Below, one piece after another: positions 9,084 to 22,200 of a stretch of 64,000 bases of DNA; the stretch's first letter is position 1, and each line of letters starts with the position of its first letter. A program made the translations under genes and the position numbers. This DNA is from Deuterostichococcus epilithicus (lineage: Eukaryota; Chlorophyta; Trebouxiophyceae; Prasiolales; Stichococcaceae): contig JAVTLE010000015.1 in assembly GCA_033439295.1 (NCBI GenBank), positions 1 to 64,000 on the forward strand, read 5' to 3'. The notes under the pieces are model-generated. The model was given only the letters and a program-made list of their open reading frames with translations, was not told the DNA's origin and did no database searches.

Positions 9084-11828
9084 ATGGACTGGGTCCGATG
9101 GACAGGCGGCCTGCTCGACGTCGCCCTGGACGTCCTGCTGCAGGTGAGTGGCGCTGAGAACTCTGAGAGACGCACGAGCTCCGGCGCATCCATCATGTTT
9201 GCGCTGCCCGCACGCGCTCTGCATCTGCTGCCGCTGCCGCTGCACTGCCGCACTGCGCCCAGGCGAGTCACACGCAGCACCATGCGGCGACAGCGCTGCA
9301 TGAGGAATTTCTCCGGCGCAGAAATGGCACACGCGGCACCTGCCGGCGCTTGACGCGCTGGAGGCAGACGTCTCGGGGCGCACCTGCATCGTGACTGGCC
9401 CCACCAGGTGTGGGGTTCAAAGTTCAAATAGCTCTGGCAGATGACTTGCCGCGAATCATGTTCTGAAACGTTCGTCGCAGTTCATCGGTCAATGCGCCCT
9501 CTGTGCCTGCTACATGCGACTCCACCCGCCCGTGTGCACAGCGGCATCCAAGGTCCACAGATGCCGCAGGGGCGCGTTTGAGGCATGCACAGCCGTGACA
9601 CGTTCACGCTGCACTGCAGCGGCATTGGACGGCAGACGGCAGCAGCCCTTGTAAAACGCAATGCCACAGGTGAGTGGAAACCTCGTGAGAACTTGCGGCC
9701 GCAGCCTCCTGTGCAGGGGGGGCCTTCGAGTTGCCGGAACGGGTGGCTATCATGTCTGCACCAAGCTGCAGCAGAGTGTTTGTAATTGTGCAATGCAGTC
9801 GTGCTGGCATGCCGCAATGCCGAGCGCGGCGCAAAGCTGCTGGCCGCATTGAAGGCGGAGGCGCAAGCGGCGGGTGTGGCATCACCGCAGCTGGAGGCAC
9901 GCTGAATAGTTTCACACATTGTCTCACCCCCTTGCGGGTCTGAATCGTCATGCGTTGAAACTTTTCATGCGGAATGCGCGCAGCTGCTTCCACCAGCTGC
10001 TGCAGCGATGCAGGCCCGCTCTCACTGGTTGCACCAGCAAGCACGCCTCACATGGCAGCGCTGTGAGGGTGAGCGCTCACGCAACCCTGCAGGTGGCGCT
10101 GCTGGATGTGGCCAGCCAGGCATCGGTGCGTGACTTTGCCGCGCGGTGGACCGCCGGCGGGCGGCCGCTGCATGTGCTCGTCAACAACGCTGGCATCTTC
10201 TCCTTCAGTGGTGCGCCGCCTTTCATGAGGTGAAAAGCGGTCACCCCGACCAGCAGCGAACCAGCCGCCCGCCCAGATTCTTCGACAGCGATATCGTCAT
10301 CATGCATCCTGCTTTGCCGCCTCGTTCCTGAGCATTCCCGGCTTGCACGCGCGTCGTCGGGCAAAAGGCCTGCTGTGTGTACGCCGCTCGGCTCATGCAC
10401 TGCCACTTCGGCACCACGCCACGGTGCTTGGCTGCGCAGAGGCGCGCAAGGAGTCGGTCGACGGCGCGGAGGTGCACCTGGCCACCAACTGCCTGGGGCC
10501 GCACCTCCTGACACTGCTGCTGCTGCCCTGCCTGCACGCCTCCGCCCAGGCGCGCCGCTGCCGCCTGCCGTCAAATCACAGACTGATGCTCTGTACGTCA
10601 GGATATCTGTGCTTCGACAAACTTTGCAGGTGGGGCCCTCGGAAGTTCAGTCGGCCGGAGCGGCAGCCTTCATTGATCGGGTCTAGTGAACTGCGCCCTT
10701 CTGACGACTCGCTGAGGCTGGCGCAGGGTCCTGAAATAGTGTGCCGGCAACACTGCACAGGTGCCCGGGGCGGCCCCGGGGCGGGTGGTGAATGTGTCTT
10801 CGCGGCTGCACCGGCTGGGACGCCTGTCGCAGGACGACCCGCAGCTGTGCCGCTGCCGCTACTCTTCGCTGGCCGCCTACGCCTCCAGCAAGCTGGCGCA
10901 GGTGGTGCTCTGCATGCTGCACACCGTCGATGTTGCTGCAGTGGGGAGCTCTTGTCGAAGAGCCTTGTGCGGCTGTGCTGCGCCTGGAGTTGCATCTGGC
11001 CCTCGTCATTAGATCCGCGCCTGGTGTGGTCAAGCTGGGGCCGAGGTCGAAGGTGGGCAGCACCCTGGATCAATGGTCCACCCATCAGCGCTTGCTCAAA
11101 GCATCTCGCCTGGCGGCAGGTGGCGCTGACACTGGAGCTGCAGCGGCAGCTGGATGATGCAAGCGTCCGCGTGCGGTGCTTTGCGGCCGACCCCGGCGAG
11201 GTGCTGACGGACATCGCCCGCACGCTGCCGGGCCCGCTGTACGCTGCCTACAAGGCGCTGCTGCCACGCATCCTGTTCACGCCCGCCCAGGGTGAGTTGG
11301 CGGTCGTGCCCCGGCTCAGGGCCTCTTGAGGCTTGCTCAGCGCTGGACGTCGACAGTTGCTGTGAATCCCCGGGATCTGAGCAGCTGGCTGGATGCAGCG
11401 GATCAGAGCACAAGCCTCAGGCCATGACGAGCTACAGCTGAGGTCATATGTGCCCTCATCCATACTGAAGCAGGCCAAAGCAGCAGTTGTGATGATTGAT
11501 TCTCCACATCGTAATTCGTCCATGGCACCTTTTTGAGTATTGCATGTCTGTGTTGCTGCCCGCTGTGACAACGCCCTCTCATTACCTTTGTTCCACAGGT
11601 GCCCGAAGCTCGGTGCATTGCGCCGGCAGCGCCGACGCGCTGCAGCAGCATGCCGCGGCTGCAGGCGGCTGCTACTTCTCGTCGGGCTGCCGACCGGTGC
11701 CGCCGGCGAAAGAGGCAGCAGACACCAGCTTGGGGCGCTGGCTGTGGCCTTGGGCCACTGAAATGCTGCACATTAGTGATGCACACTTGGCCGCCGCGCT
11801 GCCCCAGCAGCAGGCCACAAAGCAGTAG
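9084..11828 (+). CDS. Short-chain dehydrogenase/reductase (SDR)
   Basis: Nine exons with matching phases: 9084-9143, 9322-9407, 9620-9669, 9799-9896, 10093-10210, 10440-10549, 10761-10901, 11120-11291, 11599-11828; 354 aa. The Rossmann cofactor motif TGPTSGIG lies at residues 45-52, split by an intron inside Ser49. NNAG is at 129-132, NVSS at 185-188 and the catalytic YASSK (Tyr214, Lys218) follows, all in the classical SDR order. The CRN after the second strand (VVLACRN) fits NADP(H)-preferring retinol-dehydrogenase/WWOX/DHRSX-like SDRs. The N-terminus is a short hydrophobic helix that may bind membrane. Substrate unknown. Introns after exons 4 and 6 must use GC donors (GAG|GCACGC at 9897, CAG|GCGCGC at 10550) to keep frame. 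Start chosen as the first ATG giving this phase chain. Confidence 0.88.
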
Positions 11829-12204
11829 GCTGTCCACGGCGGTGGAGGAGGATGTCCGAAACACTCCAGACACGCGGAATGAAGAAAGCGACCCGTTCTG
11901 AATGACATTCGGAGGGCCAAGCAATTGCAGCTTGCAACTCCCGCAGGCTGCAATTTTGACGTGGTCAAAGGGGTTTGTGCGACTGACATCGATATCTTGC
12001 GGTCCGTATTGTGTAAGTGACCGATTGTGTGGTGCACCCACAGTCTCGTTCCGCCTTTCCAGCCTCACTCATGCTGATTAGGGTCCTTGTGCTCAGCACG
12101 TTCTCGTCCCAGGCCGCGAGCAAGGGGTCACTTGGCCTCACTCAGGAAGCGACCAGAACAAGTGCTGCCAGCGGGAAATTCGGCGGGTTATCGCACCAAG
12201 CACT
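11829..12204. other. Intergenic; candidate TGTAA poly(A) signal
   Basis: 3' flank of the SDR gene and 5' flank of the BTB gene. A TGTAA pentamer, the usual green-algal polyadenylation signal, occurs at about 12012-12016. Confidence 0.35.
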
Positions 12205-13377
12205 ATGGGTGGGTCGGGGCTTGCAGAAGAGACCACTGGCGGGCAGCAGCCCAGCTACAGCGACAGGATGCAGGACAGAAAAGCTATGCAAAGCTTCGCC
12301 GACTGCAGATTCCGTTGCTCTGACGGCACGACATTTCAGCTGCACAAAGCTAAGCTTGTTGAGCAGTCTGCTGCTGTGTTCAGGCACGACATTCCCTCCA
12401 GCTGGGCTGTAGCAGTCGCACAGCTGTAACAGCCTGTCGTGCTGAACACCCACTGATCGAAGGCACATAAGTTTGAAATGCCTCGGGATGCCCCGTCTTG
12501 CATGCATGACGTCTTCTCTGCTTGATTCAGGCCTACGTATGCTCACAGACAACAGCATCAAGGAGCTGCCGTTGGATGAGGATGCGGACACTGTGCAGCT
12601 GCTGATTGACGGCATGTACAACGCCAACATGACGGTGTGTGAGGCCAACATCGACAAGTGCCTGGAGTTGGCTCGCAAGTACGACATCGCCGATATGCAC
12701 GACAACTGCGCTGCGCTGGCTTCTTGGAAGCGGTGCCGCTCACGCCGCACAACCTGCCGCGCTGGCTGACGCTGGCAACCACCTACGACTATGATGCGGC
12801 TGTCCAGAGATGCCACGCCTTAATTGCAGCAGGCGACACTTTCGGTGCCATTCAAAGGCAAGTCTCGGGTGTTGCACTGTCCGTCATGACGCTGCAAGTC
12901 TTGTTACATGTTTATTGGCATATTTGATTGGATTATGGGTCGATAATGCTGGTAACGAAGATCCTGTTCCCTGCGCTGAAATATTGCTTGAATGTCTGCA
13001 GCATCCATGGCGACTTCTGGTACAAAGATCTGCCGGCTGCCGCGATCATACAGATGCTGGCGCACCAGCTCAGCTCACTGAAAGCGGCGCATGCGGCGGA
13101 AAGATCATCTGCAGAAACCTACTGTGCAGCGTGCGACTTGTACAGGAGCTGCTTCGAGGACGCTGCCAAGAATGCAGTTGTCCCTGAGAAGTTACTTTAC
13201 CCAACCATCTCGGCATCCGCACCCGCCAAGATCAAATACGCTGCAACCGGCTATCCTCAATCCGGTGGAGATCGACAGTACTTGGAGGAGGGAACAGTTC
13301 GCCGCATGCGCAACCTCCTGAAAAACTGGGCAGAGTCGTTTCCAAATGCTGATGTTCGTCGCCTCATCATGATGTGA
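12205..13377 (+). CDS. BTB/POZ domain protein (possible frameshifts)
   Basis: Exons 12205-12383, 12531-12857 and 13002-13377. Exon 1 has the BTB core start (FADCRFRCSDGTTFQLHKAKL, ending SAAVFR); exon 2 continues with IKELPLDEDADTVQLLIDGM and KCLELARKYDIADMHDNC, then the back-helix region FLEAVPLTPHNLPRWLTLA; exon 3 ends NADVRRLIMM. BTB proteins usually dimerise and act as CUL3 ubiquitin-ligase adaptors. The exon 2-3 intron has a textbook GC donor (AAAG|GCAAGT). Two oddities: joining exon 1 to exon 2 at CAG|GCACGA shifts frame by one base relative to the BTB frame, and the frame changes back at about 12715-12724 without room for an intron. The shifts compensate each other. It may be sequence error, an inactive copy, or a missed short exon. 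Confidence 0.7.
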
Positions 13378-13553
13378 AACTCCATGCAAGATCGTTGAAG
13401 TACTGAGTGCGTGTCTCTGCCATCCTTGCGGGCATCATCTGAGTATTTCGGCAGCATTATTGTTGTTGGGCAGGGAATGGTATGGGACTGCCGGCTGCAG
13501 CTGGCAACTGGATCTCATCTTGTTGTACTCTCGAGCGACCAGGCATAGTCCTG

Positions 13554-13586
13554 TGTAAAAACATGCACGCCTGAAAACATATTACA
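13554..13586. terminator. Candidate poly(A) signals of two convergent genes
   Basis: TGTAA on the plus strand at 13554-13558 would serve the BTB gene. TTACA at 13582-13586 is TGTAA on the minus strand, only ~9 nt past the stop of the NIP30-family gene. The signals are about 30 bp apart, so the two transcripts would overlap at their 3' ends. Use of TGTAA is established for green algae; assignment here is an inference. Confidence 0.4.
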
Positions 13587-13594
13587 TGCATAGC

Positions 13595-15760
13595 TCAATC
13601 GCTGTCGCTGCCGTACCCCCCTAGCAAGCCGGCCAGACCCCCGCCATCAGCATCTGGGATTGTGCTTCCCCCGCCTGCATCTGCGGCATCACCTTCTGCT
13701 CCTTGCACGACCCGCTCTGCCGCAGACGCTGCACCACCGACCTGGGTCGCGCCGCTGCCGCCGCCTGTATGTTGCCGCTTGGCGACCGGCTCTGCTGCTG
13801 TCGCGCTGCCGGCAGGCTTTTTCCGCACGATGTGCACCAGGGGCCGCCTGGGTGCCGCCTTCTGCTGCTGTTCCACCTGCAGCATGAAAAGAAGCTTTCC
13901 TCTGGCTTGTCATCATTTCAAAGTGGCTACTCGTCATGGAGTGCACACAGATGTCGACCCTTTGTTCGCACGTGGTTCATCACGCCTCATGGGCTGCGTC
14001 CTCTGCACCGATGATGCAGAACCGTCACCTCACCTTGCTGGGCTGCTGCTTCTGCGACGCGAGCGAAGAGGCGCTTCCCGTTCCTCGCGCCTCGGCTGCT
14101 TCTGCCCGCGCCCGCACCGCCTGCGCAATGAATCCCCCTACCACATTATGGCCCCGCTGGCACATCTGCTGCTGCTCAAGATGGTCCCAGCTTCGGTCTC
14201 AAGTCAGCTTGTCAAGGGTTTCATGATTCCGACATCGTGCGTGCCCAGGTTCATCTGCTCAGCGTCTAGACCGCATTGTGCGACGGCAACCGACACGGCC
14301 AGCCCACCTGTCCTGCTAGCTGCAGCTACACAGCCGGGACAACCCTCAAAGGACGCAGAACGGCTGCACGACTGCTTCCGGCGTCGGGAGATCTACAGGG
14401 GCCATGCATCTTTATGCTGGTACGCCGGTCGGCGCCCAAGCCTCGTTTGCCAGCGCCCCAGCCGCGCCTGCTGGAGCGGGCTGCCACTTCACAGTTGCAC
14501 TGGCAGGTTGAACTAAGGATCACCTCGTTTCAGGGCCCGCACCTGCTGGTAGGCGTCCAGCTCGCGGGCCTGCTCGGCGCGCCAGTCCGAGTCCGCCCGC
14601 GCCGCCTGCTGCTGCAGCACGTCCAGAAACTGCAGCTCCTCCTCGTCCAGCGGCCGGTTCTTGCCTGCGAGCAAGCAGGAAAGACACCTGCCAGATCTCG
14701 ACCCCGTTCCGCTGTAGCAATGTTGCAATCAGAAGCCTGAGTGCCACTGCAGCGCATCCAAGGGTTGCGGCCCCTCCTCGTCCACAGCCGCACCCTGCCT
14801 GCGCATGACACACAAAAGCTTGCTCCTCCTCCTGAACACCTCAGTGCGAGGCATAGCGCCGCCGAAGGTCCAGAGCTTCGTGCAGCATTGCCCAGAGCAC
14901 TGCTCGACTTGCGGCGCCGCGCTCCCGTCTGCTTCCGCATCGACTGCATTGGAAGGCGTCCCTCCTCTGCATACTCAGCCCCTGCCAGCATTGCATCGTG
15001 TGTGCAGAGCCTCACTGGACCGGACACCTGTTGTGCCCCGATTTCACATTCCACGACCTACAGCGCGGCGCACCCGTCTTCATCTGCTTCCACTGCGCCT
15101 GGAATGCGTCCTCCTTGGCCTGCTTCGCCTCCGCCAACACCTCCGCAAGCGGCTTGTCCGGCACAACCGCTTCCGCTGCCGGGCCGCCCTGCTCCACTCG
15201 CAGCTCCTCGAGCTGCACACAGCCGCAGGCACATGGTGCCCGACATGCCTCGGAGCCATGTGCATCATGTGCATGCCACACTGCCATCCCTTCCTCTGGT
15301 AGTGAGACAGAACCCTGCTCAGTGGCGTCGAGGTGGTCAGCTGCCAATTACGCGTCAGGCGCCCACCTCTTTTTCTGTGATGAAGTTGCGGCCGCCGAGC
15401 GCGTCTGCGGCGGTCCGCCGCTCCTCCGCCGCGCGCTTGGCGACCTCCGTTGGGAAGACACTCTTGGTGTCGCGCCCCAGCACCGCCTCCACGGCCTCCC
15501 TGTCGAACAGGCGCTCCTTCCTGCACGACCGACTGACAAGATCATGCCAGCACACATACTGCAAGTTGACGGCCAGCACAGGCACATGTCGCGTGTTGTG
15601 AGGTGCGGCACCACTGGTGCGCTACATGCGACATCTCGCGTTGCGAGCATGAGGCAGTGCCTGAAGGCTCAGCATGACATCGCAGTGTTTCAAAGATGGA
15701 GAACACTCACGGTTCCTCTCGCACAAGGTCCACGCTCCCGTGCATTCCGGTACTCATCAT
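13595..15760 (-). CDS. NIP30/FAM192A (PSME3IP1)-family nuclear protein
   Basis: Five exons with perfect phase: 15711-15760, 15367-15520, 15074-15212, 14543-14664, 13595-13876; 248 aa, close to the ~254 aa of human FAM192A. Features in order: RLFDREAV, NFITEKE (the family's F-V/I-T/S-E start), then LEELRVEQ, KPLAEVLAEAKQAKEDAFQA, then the family hallmark KNRPLDEEELQFLDVLQ (R-x-L-D-E-D/E-E-x-x-F-L-D), a charged helix, and a low-complexity tail with KKPAG and KRQH that could be a nuclear signal. In animals the family binds the proteasome activator PA28-gamma (PSME3); whether that partner applies in algae is unknown. Two adjacent ATGs (15760, 15757) are in frame; the upstream one is taken. Confidence 0.8.
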
Positions 15761-16243
15761 GTCGGACCAAGTGCCTGCCGAGGCCCGCAGCGCCGGTACT
15801 TAAGCCTGGCAGCAAACAATCTTTCGCCGATTCAATGTCAGAGATCAGCGCCGCACGCTAACATAGCTGATGCGCTGGCTGAAGATGAAAGTGCGTTCTG
15901 CCATCTGATTAGCACGGTCGAAAGGCACAGCCTGTACTGCGGTCGACCAGGCGGAGGCCCAGTCCCCGATCAAAGATGGCCCAATCGACGATCACGCCAT
16001 TGCCCGACTTGGCGCAGCGTAGCCTCAATTCACGGTTTGCAACGAGGTCATCCAAAACACGAAATTGCAGACTTGCCTTGACGGGATCCTCACGGCCCAT
16101 CAATCTGACAAGCTGATGCACTGGGCGCTCACTGCACCTCTTCGCAGTTGCTTACTAAGCTCCGCTACCCTGGTTTCAGAGGCATCGTCAGCAGCTTTGC
16201 GGTGATTGACCCTCGGTAAAGCATCGGGGCAATAGTCGCAGCA
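15761..16243. promoter_or_regulatory. Shared upstream region of two divergent genes
   Basis: The 483 bp separates the starts of the NIP30-family gene (-) and the F-box/LRR gene (+), so it must hold both promoters. No clear TATA or other motif is claimed. Confidence 0.4.
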
Positions 16244-19200
16244 ATGGCCACCATCGACGCTGTGATTGAGGTGCCATCCGGCTGTGCAGTCGAGCTCAAC
16301 GACTTGCCCATCGACTTGCTGGTACGCGCCAATCGCCCCGGGGACGCCTGCATGCGACCGCGTGTGGTCACCTCCAAGCATCCATGCCCTACGCTTCCCA
16401 CCCCTCGCTAAACTTGAGCACATACGCGCTCAACACATTGCATGTGCAGCAGCAGCACTGATATCCTGAACCCTCTTCAATACATCAGTCACCATCTTCT
16501 CAAAACACAGGCGCTGGTGCTGGACCAGCTTCAGGACGTGGCGGACCTGGCGCGCTGTGCCGCCGTGGCGGTCACCTGGCGCGACACGGTGCGCTCCGGG
16601 GCGTGGCCCCATGCGCGGCGCCTGGAGGTGCGCAACTACGACGACGGCACGACGGCAGCCATATCCTGGGCGGCCCGCCGCTGCAGGAACCTGACGCAGG
16701 TGAGCAGCGAGCCCTGCAACCTCGACGCACAGCTGCATGGCTGTTGCACCGTGTCGGCCTGCCGGGGCAGCTCGCCCGGTGTGCACAGCACAGGCTGCGC
16801 TGGCTCTGTTGATAAGTGCCCGCCCATGAAGAGAACAAATCCGGCAGTCGTTGTCCTGGCGGCGGACAGCTTGCGACTGCGCAGCTCTGCGCTGCATCAG
16901 CCATGCTGCAGTAAGGCTGAGCTGCGGCGTCCCATCTGCCTGCAGGTGTGCGCCGCCGACTGCGCCGCGCTGTCGGACGAAGAGCTGGCGCCGCTGGCTG
17001 CGCTGCCGCTGGAGGCGCTGTCACTCGCGCGCTGCTGGAGCTTCGAGGTGGGCTGCGTAGGCAGGGGCTGACCCGCATCAATTTCGTCGTGAAATACTCT
17101 GTGGTGTGCCGTCAGCCCCTTTGCCAAGTGTGAAGGAACCATCTGGCCGAAGGCTCAGTCTCGACAGGGCGCACACCCGCAGCACGGACCTGCATTGCTG
17201 ATGCTCAGGACCTGCAACAACGACATCATTGGTTCAGGGCGTTGCCGGCCTGCGCTGTCTAGGTCTGAAGACCGAGTTTAATTTGTGTGATAGTGTCGTC
17301 CACAGAACTACGAGCTGCTGGCGGCATTGGCGAAGCGTAGCACGCTGCGGGAAGTGGACTTGTCGGACACCGGCATCCAGATCGACCTTCTTGCGGGGGC
17401 GCTGGCGCCTGCGGTTCGAGCTTCGTCATGGAATGGCGCAGACAACAGCGGCAGAAACAGCGGTAGCAGCGCTGATGAGGCGCCGGCGCCAACGCAGGGT
17501 GTCACCAGCCTCATCCTGTCCCATATCGGGTTGGTCCTGCTGCTCTTGCGCCTTTCACGGGCATTGCCTCGAGGACTGCGTCCAGTGCTGCGATCAGGGG
17601 TGCTGCCGCAGCGCTGACAGGCAAGACAAGGAGGTGAACGGGGCGGACTTGCGTTCTTGCCTCCCGCCTTGCTGCCTGGTGGGCTGTCTCGCCAGCAAGC
17701 CACTGCCAACTGCGCTACTCCAATGACGAGCATGGGGTGTGCATCGTGGATCTGCAGGCACCCTGCGGCAGGATCCTCACTTTAGCGCTGGAGTCAGAGC
17801 CTGCTCACTCAACTTTCATGCTGTGCTGACCCGCAGCAGCGGCATGACGAATGAGCTGCTGGAGCTGCGCTGGGGCCGCTGGACCTCTCTGACGCCATGT
17901 TGCACCTTTCCAGCGATGCAAACCTCGATTGACCGTCTGTCTGGTTGCGCCCCGCAGCATTGAGAACGAGTACGGGCTGCGGGAGCTGCCGTGGGTGGGC
18001 CCCGCGACGGCGTCCCTGGACCTGTCGCGAAACGCCTGGCTGGCGACGCACCACGCGTATGGCCTGCTGGGCGGCGCCGCCGCGCGCATCCACAGCCTGA
18101 CGTCGCTGAACCTGGCGGACTGCCCCCGCCTGCAGGTGAGACGTGAAGCATCGTGAGGGTTTGGCACAGTGACGCTCCCCGGGTTTTGTGCGCAGGCTTG
18201 TCGCGCGCTGGGTTGCGGCGATGCTTTCCGCAGGAACATCGTCATTACAGCATCTGTCGCATGACACACGATCATGACAGCGTCTGCTGCGTCAAGTCTG
18301 GACTGAATGGCAAGTGCTCGGTCGTCTCCAAGGCTGCGGTGTGCTGGTTTCGCAGAGTCTACCATGCGTGGACGCGCTTACAACGTTGACGGAGCTGGAC
18401 GTCAGCCGAACCGCCATCTCTGGGGGCTGCCTCGTCTCAGTCGCCAAGCGCTGCCGCCGCCTGACGTGCGTGCCGCTGCAGTGCACACTCGTATGCATGT
18501 CTTCTCCAGGAAAACTTCATGGGCCCTCGGCCTGATCTAGGGATCGAGTCCAACCGCAATACCGCTTGTCGTCCCAGCGTTTCGTCTCGTGGCAGGCAGT
18601 GCTCCTCAATCCCATCTGTCCAACATCAATTGCATATGCAGGAGCCTCGCGGTGAGCGGCTGCCACAACCTGACAGCCGCGGGGCTGGAGACGGCCGCCT
18701 ACAGCCTGCGCCTCACGAGGTTGGCGGCGGACGACCTGCCGGGCGCCGGCGATGGCGTCGCTGCCATCGTTGCCAACATGCCGCTCAGCTCCGCCGGCGA
18801 CCCTGACGCCTCCGGGTGGGGTCCCTTCCAGCTGGATGCTGACGCACGACGCAAGACTTCCCGAGGACCCGCTGCTGCAGTAGGCACCAGAGCGGGGGCT
18901 GCCGCTCAGATCAGCATTTTTGCAGATAACCGTAGATGATTCCACAGCATGTTGAAGATCATGCCCTTTGCCGGTGGCAGGGCATCTCAGCACGAAGCGA
19001 TGATGCGCGTCGCAGCGTGAAGCACTGCGCATCCAGGGCTGCGCAGTGGATGCGCATTGAATCAAGCTGAACTGCACATCACTGCTTCTGCGTGAAGTTG
19101 TAGCTAGCTGCTTCTTGCCCTCGCCGTGGGGCTTCAGAAAGGCAAAACAGCTTGCGCCGGTTCTGGAGCTGCTGGCCGTTTAAGACCTGGTCGCAGCGGA

Positions 19201-22200
19201 CGCCACCCTTTCTGAACAACCTCGTGCCTCGGCTGCGCGCAGCGAGACGCGCCTGTTTGAGGTCAGCGCCTGCTGCGGCGGCCTGACGGACGCGACGCTT
19301 GCGGAGGTCGCCCAGTACCTGCGCCTGCTGGCGTCCATGGCGCCTGGGGCGCCGACCAGCATGGATCCGGCGGTGCCGGCGCACGACGGAGACGACGCCG
19401 CGACCGATGACCAGCTGCTGGCGGTGGCGCCGCCGGCGCACCGCCTGCCGGCCGAGGAGCTGCCGACGGGTCCGTGTGCAGCGTGCTGTCGAGTACTGCA
19501 TGCGCAACTGACCTGACCTGGTGCTTGCGACAGGCACCAGCAGTGGCGGCAGCGGTCTGCTGCGCCATCAAAGAGATGCTGTCTGTGAGAAGCGTAGCAT
19601 CCTCCAGGGGGCTGCCGCTCGGATGAGGCACAGTGTACATGTTGTTGTTGTTTATTCGCGTGCGCTCCCCACAGTCTGGCAGTGTGCGGTCCAATCATCC
19701 ATCCCTGTGCCCACGCTAAGGCATCGGCCGTCGGTGGCCGCGCCACTGCTGGTCTTGTCGCAGACACCGATATGCAGTCCTGCTGATCAGCACCATCTTT
19801 CTTTGCCTGCGCAGCCGGCTTTGGCGTGCTGCGGGTGGCGGGCTGCGCCCGCCTGGGCCGCCCTGGCTTGGCGGCGCTGTCTGCGGTCGGCGCCTTTGCC
19901 CGCCTGCGCGAGCTGGACGTCTCTCACCTCGACGGCCTGTGGGCCAAGCCGGTGAGCCGCTGTCGTGCGTCAGATGACGTGTGCCACGACCCTGCTGCCG
20001 TGCTAGCCAACTTCCAATAGGGATCACACGGTGGTGCGGTCATCGTCTTCGGTTGCATCTTGTCTGGTCCTGTAAAGCACAAGGCCGCCTGCAGGCTGTG
20101 CTGTGTCTCACCATGGCAGGCCTGTGTGCGCGTGTCAGGAACAACTGCAGCGTGTTGTTCCTGGGCATGCTCACATGACTTGTTGACCGGCACACCGCGC
20201 ACCACGCAGGCGGGCGTCCTGTGCGAGATTGCGGCATCGGCGGGGCGCCACCTGACCAGCCTGCGCGCTGACGGCTGCTCCGTCAGCGACGCGGTGCTGG
20301 GCGCCCTGGCGGGGCACTGCCCCAACCTGGCTACCCTCAGCCTCGTCGGGTGCCGCGGCGTCACGGACGCCGGGCTCGCCGCCATCGCTGCTGGCTGCCC
20401 CAGGTGCCGTTGTCGACACTTCCTGTACCAATCAAACAATGCAGCACGTGGTGCCCAATAGCGTCCAGGTCTTCGCAAGGTTCTCGCATCTGGAGTTCGC
20501 GAACATGGGAAAGGGCAATTGGCAGCAGGACTCGTCAACTTGGGAGGGCCTTCGTGAGACTATGGCACCCCAGTGCACAATGTGTGGCATGCGGACGGCT
20601 CTACCGGAGCTGGCGTGGTCTGATGATGCAATCCTCGTGGACCCAGCAGGCATTACACCGCCATCTGTTTGAAACTTGAACGAGTGTTCACTGGAAGCAT
20701 TGGGCAACCTGCGCTGTGTCTGCGCACCTGGTTGCTCACTGTGTTCAGCTAGCACTCGGGGAGTCTGGCCCATCAGTTGGCCTGCATTGACCATGGCACC
20801 TCAAACGGTCGCCCTAGTTGCGGTTGCGGCCCCATTTTGCGTCCCCGCACTGCCACGAGCTGCATCAAGGCACCAGCTCTGTCTCTCTATCATGGTACCC
20901 GCAAGCGTGTTGGTGACCGGTCCATCAGCAGAAATGCCACCGGGACACAAGGTTTGCCAGCAAGCGAACTATAAGCTGGACCAGAAAGCAGCGGCCCTCG
21001 CCTCCTCGATGCAGTGGCCTGGCCAACGTTGAACACGTTTGCTCTGTTTGAACCACTGAGAGATGGCATCCACTTTTCTCCTTGTAACGTGTGTCAGGAA
21101 TGGGCAGCTGTGAACTGGTGCTTCTCTGGCGCGGAGAGGTCATCCTGGCTAACGGACTGGGTCGACAGCCGAAATTCCAGTTGATCACGTTCTGACTCAG
21201 GAGAGCTAGACGCTGGCCTGACCACTTCGTCATGGCTGCAGGCTGAGCGAGCTGGCGGTTGGCGGCGGCTCGGCACTGCTGTGGCGCGAGGATGCGTCAC
21301 TGCCGGGCTTCACCGCCGTCACCTCGCTGCGCCTCGCACGCCGCAACCACCTGCAGGTATGGTTACCAATACCTGGGGAATGATGAAATATAAACTCGGT
21401 GTTTGGATGCGACAGATATGCCTGAAGGAGTACAGCAGATGTGCGAAGCTGTACCGAGGCCGTTCGCTGATACGGATCGCGTGCGCCAGTTGCGCTGGGT
21501 GTCAGTCGGCCGCTCTGTACCGATGTGGCTCAGGACCTGAGGACTTCGGACCAGTTGAAGTGAGTGTCTAGGTGTTCGCACTTCTCTGAAGTGGCGACAG
21601 CCTGCAGCCAGCAGCCGCTCTGCTGCCACCACCCTGCATAGGCAAGGTGTTGGCATCATGGCCGCCCTGCCGCATCCGATCGTCCGGCCCCCACAAGTAC
21701 GAAGCAAGCAAGCAAATGTGCTGAACAGGACGCGCGGCTGGTGGCGGCGCTGGAGGCGCTGCCGCAGCTCAGCTCCCTCACGCTGGCCGCCTGCGCAGAC
21801 ATCACTGACCGCACCCTACAGGTATCAATAATATTGTCCTGGTCGTTGCTTTACCCTGCAACCTGCGACATTGACACCGCTGTCTTGATTCTTCAGCCCT
21901 TCTGCTAGAGATGCCGCGTTCAGCCGGTTTGAACCCTTGCCTCTGGGCTTGGTGTGTGGGCGCGCGTTTTGTTCACCAGCCGCTGCCATTCGGACGGATG
22001 AACACCGCATGCATCCTTGCTGCCCGCAGGCGCTGCCGCTGGGGCTGTCGCACTTGCACCTGTCTGCCTGCGAGCGCCTGTGCGGCGATGGCCTGTCGCG
22101 CCTGTCCGGCCTGCGCAGCCTGCGCCTGTCTGGCTGCCCCGCCGTTACTGAGCCGGCAGTCCAGGTACAGTCGAGATTGCTGGCCTCGCCAATGCGTGGT

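Noticed and set aside
13662-15861. Plus-strand ORFs of 284-287 codons
   Set aside because: Antisense to the NIP30-family exons, which have exact phases and the family motif.
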